Shown: one piece after another, positions 29,989 to 37,429 of the stretch
Position numbering within the stretch: the first letter of the stretch is position 1
Layout of the letters: each line of letters starts with the position of its first letter
DNA from: Leifsonia sp. ALI-44-B
Lineage (GTDB): Bacteria > Actinomycetota > Actinomycetes > Actinomycetales > Microbacteriaceae
DNA: 64,000 bases
Direction of reading: 5' to 3'
NCBI RefSeq assembly: GCF_001984125.1
Contig: NZ_MTQL01000006.1
Location: 682,001 to 746,000, forward strand
Position numbers and translations under genes: made by a program
Notes under the pieces: generated by a model
The model's input: the letters and a program-made list of their open reading frames with translations, nothing else
What the model was told of the DNA's origin: nothing
Databases searched by the model: none

Positions 29989-30438
29989 TCATCGCCCTTC
30001 CATGAGCGAAGAGACCATACTGCGCAGGATGCGGAGAGCCGCGGCTCGATCGGCGTCGGACAGGCCGCTCAGCATCCTGACCTCGACCGACCTGACGGCC
30101 GCCGTTGCTTGCTCGAGGGAGCGGCGGCCGCGCGGCGTGAGTTTCGCGGGCAGGACCTTGCCGACCGGAGCCTCGCTCGGCCTCGTCACGAAGCCGTCGC
30201 GTTCGAGCGCCTGCAGCAGCACGTTCATCGACTGCCGCGTGACGAAGGCACCTCGGGCGAGTTCCGAGTTGGATGATCCCGGCCGCTGCGCGAGCAGTTC
30301 CAGGCACGAATAGTGGGTGATCGTCATATCGAGAGGGCGCAGCACGTCTTCCATCGCCGCGCGCAAGGCGCTCGCCGCCTCTTTCAGCAGGTAGCCGAGG
30401 GATGTTTCGAGATCGATGCCCGGGTCGTCTTGACTCAT
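29989..30438 (-). CDS. MarR family transcriptional regulator
   Basis: A 149-residue winged-helix regulator. The recognition helix region is 'SNSELARGAFVTRQSMNVLLQAL' (about 55-77), followed by the wing 'DGFVTRPSEAPVGKVLPAKLTPRGRRSL'. It is divergent from a VOC-family gene with two similar palindromic sites between them, so it probably represses both. The ligand is unknown; small phenolics or oxidants are typical for the family. Confidence 0.92.
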   Translation of the reverse strand: MSQDDPGIDLETSLGYLLKEAASALRAAMEDVLRPLDMTITHYSCLELLAQRPGSSNSELARGAFVTRQSMNVLLQALERDGFVTRPSEAPVGKVLPAKLTPRGRRSLEQATAAVRSVEVRMLSGLSDADRAAALRILRSMVSSLMEGR

Positions 30439-30480
30439 GTCAATAGTCTGACATAGATTGATGCATGTCAGATAACTGAC
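30430..30480 (+). promoter_or_regulatory. Promoter and double MarR operator of the marR / VOC divergent pair
   Basis: A promoter for the VOC gene can be read as TTGACT (30430-30435), 18-base spacer, TAGATT (30454-30459). Two 14-base palindrome-like sites of the form GTCAn(6)TGAC follow: GTCAATAGTCTGAC (30439-30452) and GTCAGATAACTGAC (30467-30480), centre to centre 28 bases. The first sits between -35 and -10 and the second just downstream, as expected for repression. Confidence 0.72.
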
Positions 30481-30500
30481 ACCAGCTAAGGAGAAGCACG

Positions 30501-30869
30501 ATGCCCGCCACCGGACCCGATTTCATCTCACTACAGGTACGCGACCTCGACGCTTCGCAGGCGTTCTACGAGAAGTATCTCGGCCTCGTGCGCTCGCCCG
30601 CCGGGCCGCCGCACGCCGTCGTCTTCCAGACCCAGCCCATCGCCTTCGCGCTGCGCGACATCGTGCCCGGCACCGACCTCGCCGCCGCGGCCCAGCCCGG
30701 AATCGGCGTGGCCCTCTGGCTGCACGGCACCGAGGTGCAGCAGATGCACGACGCGCTCGCCGCCGACGGGCACACCATCGTGCAGGCGCCCATCGACGGT
30801 CCCTTCGGCCGCACCTTCACGTTCGCCGATCCGGATGGCTATCACGTGACGTTGCACGACCGCGCCTAG
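30501..30869 (+). CDS. VOC family (glyoxalase/bleomycin-resistance fold) protein
   Basis: A 122-residue vicinal-oxygen-chelate protein with the beta-alpha-beta-beta-beta repeat: 'DFISLQVRDLDASQAFYEKYLG' opens the first module and 'FGRTFTFADPDGYHVTLHDR' closes the second. The conserved Glu/His metal positions are partly present (His in 'YHVTLHD'). It could be a thiol transferase, dioxygenase or ligand-binding protein. AAGGAG precedes the ATG. It is under a probable MarR-controlled promoter and ends before a strong terminator. Confidence 0.88.
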   Translation: MPATGPDFISLQVRDLDASQAFYEKYLGLVRSPAGPPHAVVFQTQPIAFALRDIVPGTDLAAAAQPGIGVALWLHGTEVQQMHDALAADGHTIVQAPIDGPFGRTFTFADPDGYHVTLHDRA

Positions 30870-30926
30870 TCCGCCCGCCCTGCACGGCCCGCTCCCCGAG
30901 TAGCCAGCCCCGCCTGGGCGCATGGC

Positions 30927-30966
30927 AAAGGGCCCGCTCTGAGCTTCTGCTCGGAACGGGCCCTTT
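30927..30966 (+). terminator. Rho-independent terminator of the VOC gene
   Basis: AAAGGGCCCG (30927-30936) pairs with CGGGCCCTTT (30957-30966), a perfect 10-bp stem, followed by TTGTCTT on the plus strand. It is near-symmetrical and could also act on the leftward lipoprotein transcript. Confidence 0.88.
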
Positions 30967-30974
30967 TGTCTTAC

Positions 30975-31001
30975 TCACCGCGGGGCGGTGCTCCCCGGTG
31001 A
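30975..31001 (-). terminator. Hairpin downstream of the lipoprotein gene
   Basis: TCACCG-c-GGGG pairs with CCCCGGTGA across a short loop, 25 bases after the stop codon of the leftward lipoprotein gene. The stem is GC-rich with no T-run of its own, but the next hairpin (30927-30966) supplies one. Confidence 0.6.
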
Positions 31002-31025
31002 CGCTCGAATGGGGAGGAGGAGGAA

Positions 31026-31715
31026 TTACTTGGTGGCGACGGTGATCTTGGCGACACCGACGAGCATTCCGCCGGCGACCTTGTCGGTGCCGAAGGTCTC
31101 GTTCAGAAGCGCAGCAGCGTCGTCAGAGATGTGGACCGTGGTGCCCTCGAGGATCGCGTTGTCGCCGTCCATCTGGAGCGGCTTCAGCGTGCCACCGTGG
31201 AGGTCGAACAGGACGGCGTCTTCAACGGCGACGGTTCCATCGACGGACACGTCACCCATGAGCTTCGAGGTGCCCGGGTCGATCACGAAGTTGCTGAGCT
31301 CGACGACCTTCGCGCCGGCGGTCAACGACAGGCCGGAACCCTCGTGGTCGATGGTGCCCTGCACGTAGGGACGGTAGTCCTCCTGCGGGTCGTAGTAGTC
31401 AACGTTGCCACCCGTGATCGGGAACGAGAACGTGCCATCGGTGAACGTTGCCGTGCCGACGGTGCCGGGGGTCAGACCCAGCGAGGTCAGAGCGTCAACG
31501 AACGACGCGTCGACGGCGACCTGAGTGTCGACACCCTTCGAGAGGTCAGGGATCGACGCAACCGGAGTGGGCGTCGCGTCAGCCGACGACGAGGAAGAGC
31601 TGGAAGGCGAGGAGCTGGACTCGGTGGTCGTGCCACCGGTCGAGCACGCGGCCAGAGAGAAAGCGAGAGCGCCAGCAGCAGCAACTCCGAGAGTGGTCTT
31701 CATGTACTTACGCAT
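31026..31715 (-). CDS. Lipoprotein of unknown function
   Basis: A 229-residue predicted lipoprotein: 'MRKYMKTTLGVAAAGALAF' and lipobox 'SLAAC' (Cys 24), then a Ser-rich linker of about 25 residues with a run of seven Ser. The mature domain (about 55-229) is beta-rich, with repeated Gly/Asp/Thr turns ('GTATFTDGTFSFPITGG', 'GDVSVDGTVAVEDAVLFDLHGG'). The ATG at 31715 has AAGGA upstream; a Met four codons later is possible. I do not recognise the domain. Codon use resembles that of highly expressed genes, suggesting an abundant surface protein. It is flanked on both sides by terminators, so it is monocistronic. Confidence 0.75.
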   Translation of the reverse strand: MRKYMKTTLGVAAAGALAFSLAACSTGGTTTESSSSPSSSSSSSADATPTPVASIPDLSKGVDTQVAVDASFVDALTSLGLTPGTVGTATFTDGTFSFPITGGNVDYYDPQEDYRPYVQGTIDHEGSGLSLTAGAKVVELSNFVIDPGTSKLMGDVSVDGTVAVEDAVLFDLHGGTLKPLQMDGDNAILEGTTVHISDDAAALLNETFGTDKVAGGMLVGVAKITVATK

Positions 31716-31835
31716 GGTGTCAATCCTTCGTTCGTGTATGTGAGGCTGTGGGCGGAATGCCTGTGTGATGTGCCTGTGGTGCGTGGTGTTGATAGGGGTT
31801 CGGCACCCGCCCCTGAACGGATTGGTCTACCGCGC

Positions 31836-31880
31836 AAAAAAGTCTCCAACCCCCGGAAACATGCGGGAGTTGGAGACTTT
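31836..31880 (-). terminator. Rho-independent terminator of the hydroxyproline locus
   Basis: An AAAGTCTCCAAC / GTTGGAGACTTT stem of 12 bp, extended by CCCG/CGGG past one mismatch. On the minus strand a T6 run follows. It lies 19 bases after the stop of the aldehyde dehydrogenase gene and closes the long leftward operon. Confidence 0.92.
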
Positions 31881-31898
31881 CTCGGCGAACGGGTGGGC

Positions 31899-33428
31899 CT
31901 AGGCGCTGGTGGAACCCCAGGACGTGGACTCACCGGCAGGAGCCGTGGCGCGGGGCACCGACGACGGGTTGTCGTCGCGCAACTCGAGGGGCAGCATCCG
32001 GTCGGGGGCGCTCTGGAAGGCGACGGGTCGCAGGAAGCGGAGCAGGGCAGCCGTGCCGACCGAGGTGGACGAGTCGTTGGTCGTCGCGGGCCAGGGGCCG
32101 CCGTGTTGCATGGCCGGGGTGACGGCGACGCCGGTGGGCCAGCCGCCGAAGAGCACGCGCCCGGCGTGACGGCTGAGGGCGAAGACGAGGCGGTCGAGGT
32201 CGGGCGTCTGCTCGGTGTCGCCCGCATAGACCGTGGCCGTGAGGGAGCCCGGGAACAGGTCGGGCACCAGAGCGGCGAGATCGGTCGTGGCCGGATCGTA
32301 TTCGACGACGATCGAGAGCGGACCGAAGGCTTCATCGAGCAGGTCTTCGCCCGCCGACCGCAGCGTGTCGAGGTCGACAGCGACGATCGTGGGCGTGACC
32401 CAGCCGTGGCCGTCGTCGTCGACCTCGACCGATCCCGAGGCGATGGCGCGCACGCCGTCGACGCCGAGGATCGTGTCACGGCGCTCGACGTAGCCCGACG
32501 TGATCTTGGGGTAGAGCAGGCGGTGGGCGGCTACAGCTTCGGCGGCCTCGCGGATGGGCGCGTCGAGCTGCGCAAGCGCACCCGTGGGAACGAAGAGGAA
32601 CCCCGGTTTGGTGCAGAGCTGGCCGGCCGAACCCGAGACGCTCGCGACGAAACCGGCGGCGAGGGCATCCGCACCTCCGGCGGACACGAGACCATCGGCC
32701 GTGACGAACACCGGGTTGACGCTGCCGAGCTCGCCGAAGAAGGGGATGGGGGCGGGGCGCGAGGCGGCGATATCCGCGAGGGCGCGGCCGGCGTTCAGCG
32801 ATCCGGTGAACGATCCGGCGGCGACGCGGGGGTCGCGTAGGGCCTCGATGCCGGCATCCTGGCCCTCGATGAGCTGGAAGGTGCCGTCGGGCATGCCGGC
32901 CTCGGCGAGCGCACGCACGACGACCTGAGCGGTGAGGCGCGAGAGTTCCGGATGCCCGGGGTGAGCCTTGAGGATCACGGGGCAGCCGGCGGCCAGGGCT
33001 GCTGCCGTGTCTCCGCCCGCCACCGAGAAGGCGAACGGAAAGTTGCTGGCGGCGAAGTTGACGACGGGTCCGACGGGCACGAGGTAGCGGCGCAGATCGG
33101 GTCGGGCCCCCAGGGCGAACCCGGGGTCGGCCTCGTCGATGCGCACGTCGAGGTAGTCCCCCGCGCGCACGGTGTCGGCGAAGAGGCGCAGTTGCACGAC
33201 CGTGCGGTTGAGTTCGCCGCGCAGCCGTGCCTCGGCCAGGCCGGTCTCGCGCATGCCGACGGGCACGAGCGTGTCGGCGTCGGCCGCGAGGGCATCGGCC
33301 ACGGCCACGAGGGCGTCGGCGCGGGCCCCGCGATCGGTGAGGGCGAAGGGCGTCGAGGCGGCGTGAGCGCGGGCAGCGGCATCGGCGGCGGTCGTGACGA
33401 TGGTCGGGTCGGAAAGGTCGTGCGTCAT
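31899..33428 (-). CDS. 2-oxoglutarate semialdehyde dehydrogenase (aldehyde dehydrogenase family)
   Basis: Oxidises the aldehyde at the end of the hydroxyproline pathway (2,5-dioxopentanoate to 2-oxoglutarate) with NAD(P)+. The 509-residue ALDH fold shows the catalytic Cys 272 in 'SAGQLCTKPG', the general base Glu 233 in 'FFGELGSVNP', and the cofactor block 'NFAASNFPFAFS'. The 'ELGSVNP' and 'GQLCTKPGF' variants match the KGSDH subgroup rather than ordinary betaine or succinate-semialdehyde dehydrogenases. The ATG at 33428 is preceded by AGGAG. It is the last gene of the locus, directly downstream of the epimerase gene, and is followed by a strong terminator. The substrate is inferred from subgroup plus neighbours. 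Confidence 0.9.
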   Translation of the reverse strand: MTHDLSDPTIVTTAADAAARAHAASTPFALTDRGARADALVAVADALAADADTLVPVGMRETGLAEARLRGELNRTVVQLRLFADTVRAGDYLDVRIDEADPGFALGARPDLRRYLVPVGPVVNFAASNFPFAFSVAGGDTAAALAAGCPVILKAHPGHPELSRLTAQVVVRALAEAGMPDGTFQLIEGQDAGIEALRDPRVAAGSFTGSLNAGRALADIAASRPAPIPFFGELGSVNPVFVTADGLVSAGGADALAAGFVASVSGSAGQLCTKPGFLFVPTGALAQLDAPIREAAEAVAAHRLLYPKITSGYVERRDTILGVDGVRAIASGSVEVDDDGHGWVTPTIVAVDLDTLRSAGEDLLDEAFGPLSIVVEYDPATTDLAALVPDLFPGSLTATVYAGDTEQTPDLDRLVFALSRHAGRVLFGGWPTGVAVTPAMQHGGPWPATTNDSSTSVGTAALLRFLRPVAFQSAPDRMLPLELRDDNPSSVPRATAPAGESTSWGSTSA

Positions 33429-33454
33429 CGTGTGTCTCCTGAGAGCTAGTGGCG

Positions 33455-34456
33455 TTAGAGCTGGAAGCCCGTGGGGAAGGGGTCGCTCGGGTCGAGGAGG
33501 TATTGAGCCATCCCCGTGACCCAGGCGCGACCCGTGATGGTCGGGATGACCGCGGGCACGCCCTCGACGTCCGTCTCAGCGATCAGGCGGCCCACGAACC
33601 GGCTGCCGATGAACGATTCGTTCACGAAGTCGGTGTCGAGGGGCAGCTCGCCGCGCGCCCAGAGTTCGGCCATGCGCGCAGACGTGCCGGTGCCGCAGGG
33701 CGAGCGGTCGAACCATCCGGGGTAGATCGCCATGGCGTGACGCGACAGCTCGGCCGTCGAACCGGGCGCGATGAACTCCACGTGGTGGCAGTGGTCGACG
33801 CCGTCGATCGTCGGATGCCGGGGCGGCGCCTGTTCGTTGATCGCCGCCATGATCGCGAGCCCCGCGTCGAGGATGTCGTGCTGCCGCGAGCGGTCGAACG
33901 GCAACCCGACCGCGTCGAGGTCGACCATGGCGTAGAAGTTGCCGCCGAACGCGATGCTGTAGGGCACCGAGCCCAGACCCGGCACCTCGATCACCTGGTC
34001 GAGCCGCTCGACGTAGCTCGGCACGTTCTCGAGCGTGACCGAGTCGGCGTGACCGTCGGACACCGCCACCCGGGCGACGACGACACCGGCCGGCGTATCC
34101 AGCCGGATCGTCGTCACGGGCTCTTGCACGGGCACCATGCCGGTCTCGACCAGGACCGTCGCCACACCGATGGTGCCATGACCGCACATGGGCAGGCACC
34201 CCGACACCTCGATGTAGACGACGCCCCAGTCGCAGTCATCCCGCGTGGACGGCTGCAGGATGGCGCCCGACATGGCCGAGTGCCCGCGCGGCTCGTTCAT
34301 GAGGAACAGGCGCAGATCGTCGAGATGCTCGATGAAGTGCAGGCGTTTCTCGTTCATGGTCGCGCCCGGGATCACCCCCACTCCCCCGGTGACGACCCGC
34401 GTGGGCATGCCCTCGGTGTGGGAGTCGACGGCCTGGATGACCCGAGACGATCTCAC
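33455..34456 (-). CDS. 4-hydroxyproline 2-epimerase (proline racemase family)
   Basis: Interconverts trans-4-hydroxy-L-proline and cis-4-hydroxy-D-proline without a cofactor. The GTG at 34456 follows GAGGAG and gives 333 residues, the usual size. Both catalytic cysteines are present: Cys 91 in 'PMCGHGTIG' and Cys 254 in 'DRSPCGTGTSA'. This marks an epimerase or racemase and excludes the dehydratase subgroup, which replaces one Cys. The neighbouring hydroxyproline-degrading genes make hydroxyproline the likely substrate rather than proline. The frame stays open far upstream but only as antisense of the next gene. Confidence 0.93.
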   Translation of the reverse strand: MRSSRVIQAVDSHTEGMPTRVVTGGVGVIPGATMNEKRLHFIEHLDDLRLFLMNEPRGHSAMSGAILQPSTRDDCDWGVVYIEVSGCLPMCGHGTIGVATVLVETGMVPVQEPVTTIRLDTPAGVVVARVAVSDGHADSVTLENVPSYVERLDQVIEVPGLGSVPYSIAFGGNFYAMVDLDAVGLPFDRSRQHDILDAGLAIMAAINEQAPPRHPTIDGVDHCHHVEFIAPGSTAELSRHAMAIYPGWFDRSPCGTGTSARMAELWARGELPLDTDFVNESFIGSRFVGRLIAETDVEGVPAVIPTITGRAWVTGMAQYLLDPSDPFPTGFQL

Positions 34457-34502
34457 GTGATGCTCCTCAGAGTGAACGAACGGTTGAACGGATGGCCGAG
34501 TG

Positions 34503-35420
34503 TTAGCGCGTGGCCAGGTAGTCGAGTGCGCGACGCGTCTCGTGTGTGACACGCTCGGCGTTCTCGGCGCTGAGCGGTCCGCGCGGCGGGCGCGTGGGTC
34601 CACCGTAGCTCTCGCCGGCGACATCGATCGACAGCTTGATGGCCTGCACGAACTCGGTCTTCGAGTCCCAGCCGAACACGGGCACCAATTCGCGGTAGAG
34701 CGTGCGCGCCTCGTCGATCTTGCCCGTGGTGACGAGCGTGTACAGCTCGACGGCCTCGCGCGGGAACGCGTTCGGGTAGCCGGCGAACCAGCCGGTGGCG
34801 CCCGCGACGAGCGACTCGAACAGCAGGTCGTCGGCACCGGCGATGACGTCGAGGTCGGTCTTGTCCTGGATCTCGAGCACGCGGCGGATGTCGGTCGAGA
34901 ACTCCTTCACGGCGACGAGGTTCTCGAGCGACGAGAGCTCGGCCAGCAGGTCGGGCGTCAGGTCGACCTTGGTGTCGATGGGGTTGTTGTAGGCCATGAT
35001 CGGCAGGCCGACCTCGTTGACCTTCGTGTAGTGCTCGATGACCTCGGAGCGGTTGGCGCGGTAGATGGTGGGCGGCAAGAGCAGCACGCCGTCGGCGCCG
35101 TCCTCGGCGGCCAGCTCGGCCCAGTGGCGGGCCTGGTGCCAGCCGACGCCGTGCACGCCGGCGACGACGAGGCCGCGGTCGCCAACGGTGTCGACGGCGA
35201 CCTGGATGACCGTGCGACGCTCTTCATCGGTGAGGGACGAGTATTCGCCGAGCGATCCGTTGGGACCGACGCCGCGGCATCCGTTCTCGATGAGCCAGTT
35301 GCAGTGCGCCGCGAACTTGTCGTAGTCGACGGCGAGCCCGGCGGGGGCGTTGTCGTCGGGCTTGAACGCGAGCGTCGTGGCGACGATGACGCCGCCGAGA
35401 TTGAGGGGGTTCTTGGCCAT
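34503..35420 (-). CDS. Pyrroline-4-hydroxy-2-carboxylate deaminase (DapA family)
   Basis: A 305-residue class-I aldolase-fold enzyme of the DHDPS family. The Schiff-base Lys is Lys 172 in 'LVAVKEFSTD', the Tyr is Tyr 144 in 'MAYNNP', and the GxxGE-like motif is 'GPNGSLGEYSSLT'. In hydroxyproline clusters this family member deaminates and dehydrates 1-pyrroline-4-hydroxy-2-carboxylate to 2-oxoglutarate semialdehyde, which is exactly the substrate of the neighbouring aldehyde dehydrogenase. The ATG at 35420 has AAGGAAA. True dihydrodipicolinate synthase is unlikely, because no lysine gene is near and all neighbours belong to hydroxyproline breakdown. Confidence 0.88.
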   Translation of the reverse strand: MAKNPLNLGGVIVATTLAFKPDDNAPAGLAVDYDKFAAHCNWLIENGCRGVGPNGSLGEYSSLTDEERRTVIQVAVDTVGDRGLVVAGVHGVGWHQARHWAELAAEDGADGVLLLPPTIYRANRSEVIEHYTKVNEVGLPIMAYNNPIDTKVDLTPDLLAELSSLENLVAVKEFSTDIRRVLEIQDKTDLDVIAGADDLLFESLVAGATGWFAGYPNAFPREAVELYTLVTTGKIDEARTLYRELVPVFGWDSKTEFVQAIKLSIDVAGESYGGPTRPPRGPLSAENAERVTHETRRALDYLATR

Positions 35421-35504
35421 GGTGGCTGTTTCCTTCCGAGGATGTGTGTGAAAAAGGTGTCGTGCTGTGGGAGGTGGGTGTGACCGGTGCGGGGGTGGCC
35501 GCGG

Positions 35505-37109
35505 TCAGTCTTCGGCCGAGTGCGCGGGTCGCACGTCGGGGAGGTCGAGGGGATCGGGCGGGTCAAGAGAGTCCCGTGCGGGCCGGGCGGATGCCGCGAG
35601 CCCCGCCAATTCGCCGAGGCGAACGGGTGACACGATCGGTCGCCGATCGGTGCTCACGGGCGGGCGGACGGGGTCGGTGCCGGAGTCGCCGGGTGCCGAC
35701 AGAGAAGCGTCGGGTGTGACGGCCGGGTGTTTCGCCGAGGCCTTCGTCGAGACGTGGGCCGGCGCAGCGTCGTGCTCGGCCGTGCGGATGAGCTCTTCGA
35801 CCGTGCGCCCGCAGATGCGCGCCTGGCAGATGCCGAGGCCGGCCCGCGTGGTCAGCTTCACCGAGCGCACACCCGTCTGCGCCGTGCGGCGGACGGTCGA
35901 GCGGATGGTTCCGCACGACACCTCCTCGCAGCGGCACGCGATGGTGTCGTCGCGCAACCAGCCGGTCCACCCGCCGCGGATGCCGTGGGCGCGCTCGAGC
36001 CGAGCGGCGAACGCGGTGAAGGTGCGACGGCGGCGGCGATCGGCGCGCAGCGACACGTCTGCCGGATCACCGCCCGCCGCCACGTGTCCCGCCACGCTGC
36101 CCTCGGCCAGCGCGGCGTCGGCGCCGCCGATGCTCGTGATCTCACCCGCGGCGAAGACGCCCGGAACACTCGTGCGGCCGAGGTCGTCGACGCGTACGAA
36201 ACGGTCCGAGGTGATGTCGCAGCCCGCGGCGATCGCGAGTTCGAGGCGCGGCGTGAAACCGTGGCTGACGGCGACGGCATCGGCCGCGATGCGACGACGC
36301 GTTCCCGGGATGGGGACCCATGAGGCATCCACCTTCTGCACGGTGACGCTTTGGACGCGGTCGGTGCCGTGTGCCTCGACGACGGCCCAGCCGGTGCGGT
36401 ACGGGATGCGGTGGCGCAGGTGCCCGAGCGCGTACTCGACGAGTTCGGGGGCCTTGCCGCGGGCACCAATGAGTTCGAGGGGTTTCGACGACCAGCCGCG
36501 CAGGAGGCGAGCCGGGGTCGACGCCTCGAAGACGCCGACGACCCGCGCACCCGTCTGCGTGAGCGATTTGGCCACGGGCAGGAGGAACGGCCCGGCGCCG
36601 GCGATGACGACGCGGTCGCCGATCGAGACGCGCTCCCCCTTGGCGAGGGCTTGAGCCGCGCCGGCCGAATAGACACCGGGCAACTGCCATCCGGGGAACG
36701 GCAGCGTGCGGTCGTGGGCACCCGTCGCGAGCACGAGGGCGTCGGGGCGGTAGGTCTGGGGCGTGCGGTCGGTTCCGTCGGGCGGGCCGACGAGCACGTG
36801 CACGGTTACGGGGCTCGCAGCAGCGGCATCCCCGGTCTCGAGCGCCCACACCTGAGCTTCGGTCACGATCGTGCAGTCGGGATGCTGCGCCAAGACGCTC
36901 CGGCGCCGCACGAACCCCTGCCACCCGTGGTGCAGCCGTTCCTCGTGGGCCGCCGGACGAGCCGACGGCAGGTGCCGCCAATACTGTCCGCCCAGTTCAT
37001 CCGAGGCGTCGAGCAGCGTCACCCGGGCCCCTGCGGCGAGCGCGGACTCGGCCGCCGCGAGACCGGCCGGGCCGGCACCGACGACGAGCACGTGTCGAGC
37101 ATCCGTCAT
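35505..37109 (-). CDS. Hydroxyproline dehydrogenase, FAD / BFD-type [2Fe-2S] subunit
   Basis: A 534-residue subunit resembling the alpha subunit of heteromeric D-hydroxyproline dehydrogenase and HcnB. An FAD-binding Rossmann motif 'VVGAGPAGLAAAESALAAGA' lies at the N-terminus, and a second 'IAGAGPFLLPVAKSL' starts the NAD(P)-like domain. 'PGVFAAGEITSIGG' is the second FAD-contact motif. The C-terminal third carries a BFD-like iron-sulfur site, 'CRCEEVSCG' and 'GLGICQARICGRT', giving CxC plus Cx4C. The last 80 or so residues are a Pro/Ser-rich tail. Start ATG 37109 overlaps the ferredoxin-like gene stop by four bases. It probably passes electrons between the two other subunits and a quinone or acceptor. 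Confidence 0.9.
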   Translation of the reverse strand: MTDARHVLVVGAGPAGLAAAESALAAGARVTLLDASDELGGQYWRHLPSARPAAHEERLHHGWQGFVRRRSVLAQHPDCTIVTEAQVWALETGDAAAASPVTVHVLVGPPDGTDRTPQTYRPDALVLATGAHDRTLPFPGWQLPGVYSAGAAQALAKGERVSIGDRVVIAGAGPFLLPVAKSLTQTGARVVGVFEASTPARLLRGWSSKPLELIGARGKAPELVEYALGHLRHRIPYRTGWAVVEAHGTDRVQSVTVQKVDASWVPIPGTRRRIAADAVAVSHGFTPRLELAIAAGCDITSDRFVRVDDLGRTSVPGVFAAGEITSIGGADAALAEGSVAGHVAAGGDPADVSLRADRRRRRTFTAFAARLERAHGIRGGWTGWLRDDTIACRCEEVSCGTIRSTVRRTAQTGVRSVKLTTRAGLGICQARICGRTVEELIRTAEHDAAPAHVSTKASAKHPAVTPDASLSAPGDSGTDPVRPPVSTDRRPIVSPVRLGELAGLAASARPARDSLDPPDPLDLPDVRPAHSAED

Positions 37110-37429
37110 GACGTCACCTCGGGAAGTTCATCGTGTTGCGTGCGCACCACGTCGCCGTCCTGCGCACGCCGCTGGCAGGCCCGGATGTCGCGCACCCCGT
37201 TGACCTCGACGATGCAGTCGAAGCACACGCCGATGCCGCAGAACACGCCGCGCGGCGAATCGCCCACGCTCGTGCGCCGCCACGACAGCACGCCTTCGGC
37301 CAGCAGCACTCCGGCGATCGTCTGACCACGCACACCCTCGTGGGGCGTGCCGTCGAGCGTGAGCCCGATGCGGTCGGCGCCGAGCGGTTGCACGGGATCG
37401 TTCGATGCCCGGATCATGCGCGCGGCCAT
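37106..37429 (-). CDS. Hydroxyproline dehydrogenase, small [2Fe-2S] subunit
   Basis: A 107-residue plant-type ferredoxin-like protein (HcnA-like). The cluster ligands are Cys 64, Cys 69, Cys 72 and Cys 85 in 'FCGIGVCFDC' and 'DIRACQ', a CX4CX2CX12C pattern. The ATG at 37429 shares its first base with the stop of the preceding flavoprotein gene and has GAGGAGG close by; it overlaps the next gene by four bases. Its size, position and partners match the gamma subunit of multi-subunit hydroxyproline dehydrogenases. Confidence 0.9.
   Translation of the reverse strand: MAARMIRASNDPVQPLGADRIGLTLDGTPHEGVRGQTIAGVLLAEGVLSWRRTSVGDSPRGVFCGIGVCFDCIVEVNGVRDIRACQRRAQDGDVVRTQHDELPEVTS

Noticed and set aside
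34503-35420. Annotating the DapA-family gene as lysine-pathway dihydrodipicolinate synthase.
   Set aside because: Context is entirely hydroxyproline breakdown and no lysine genes are nearby; the deaminase reading fits the pathway exactly.
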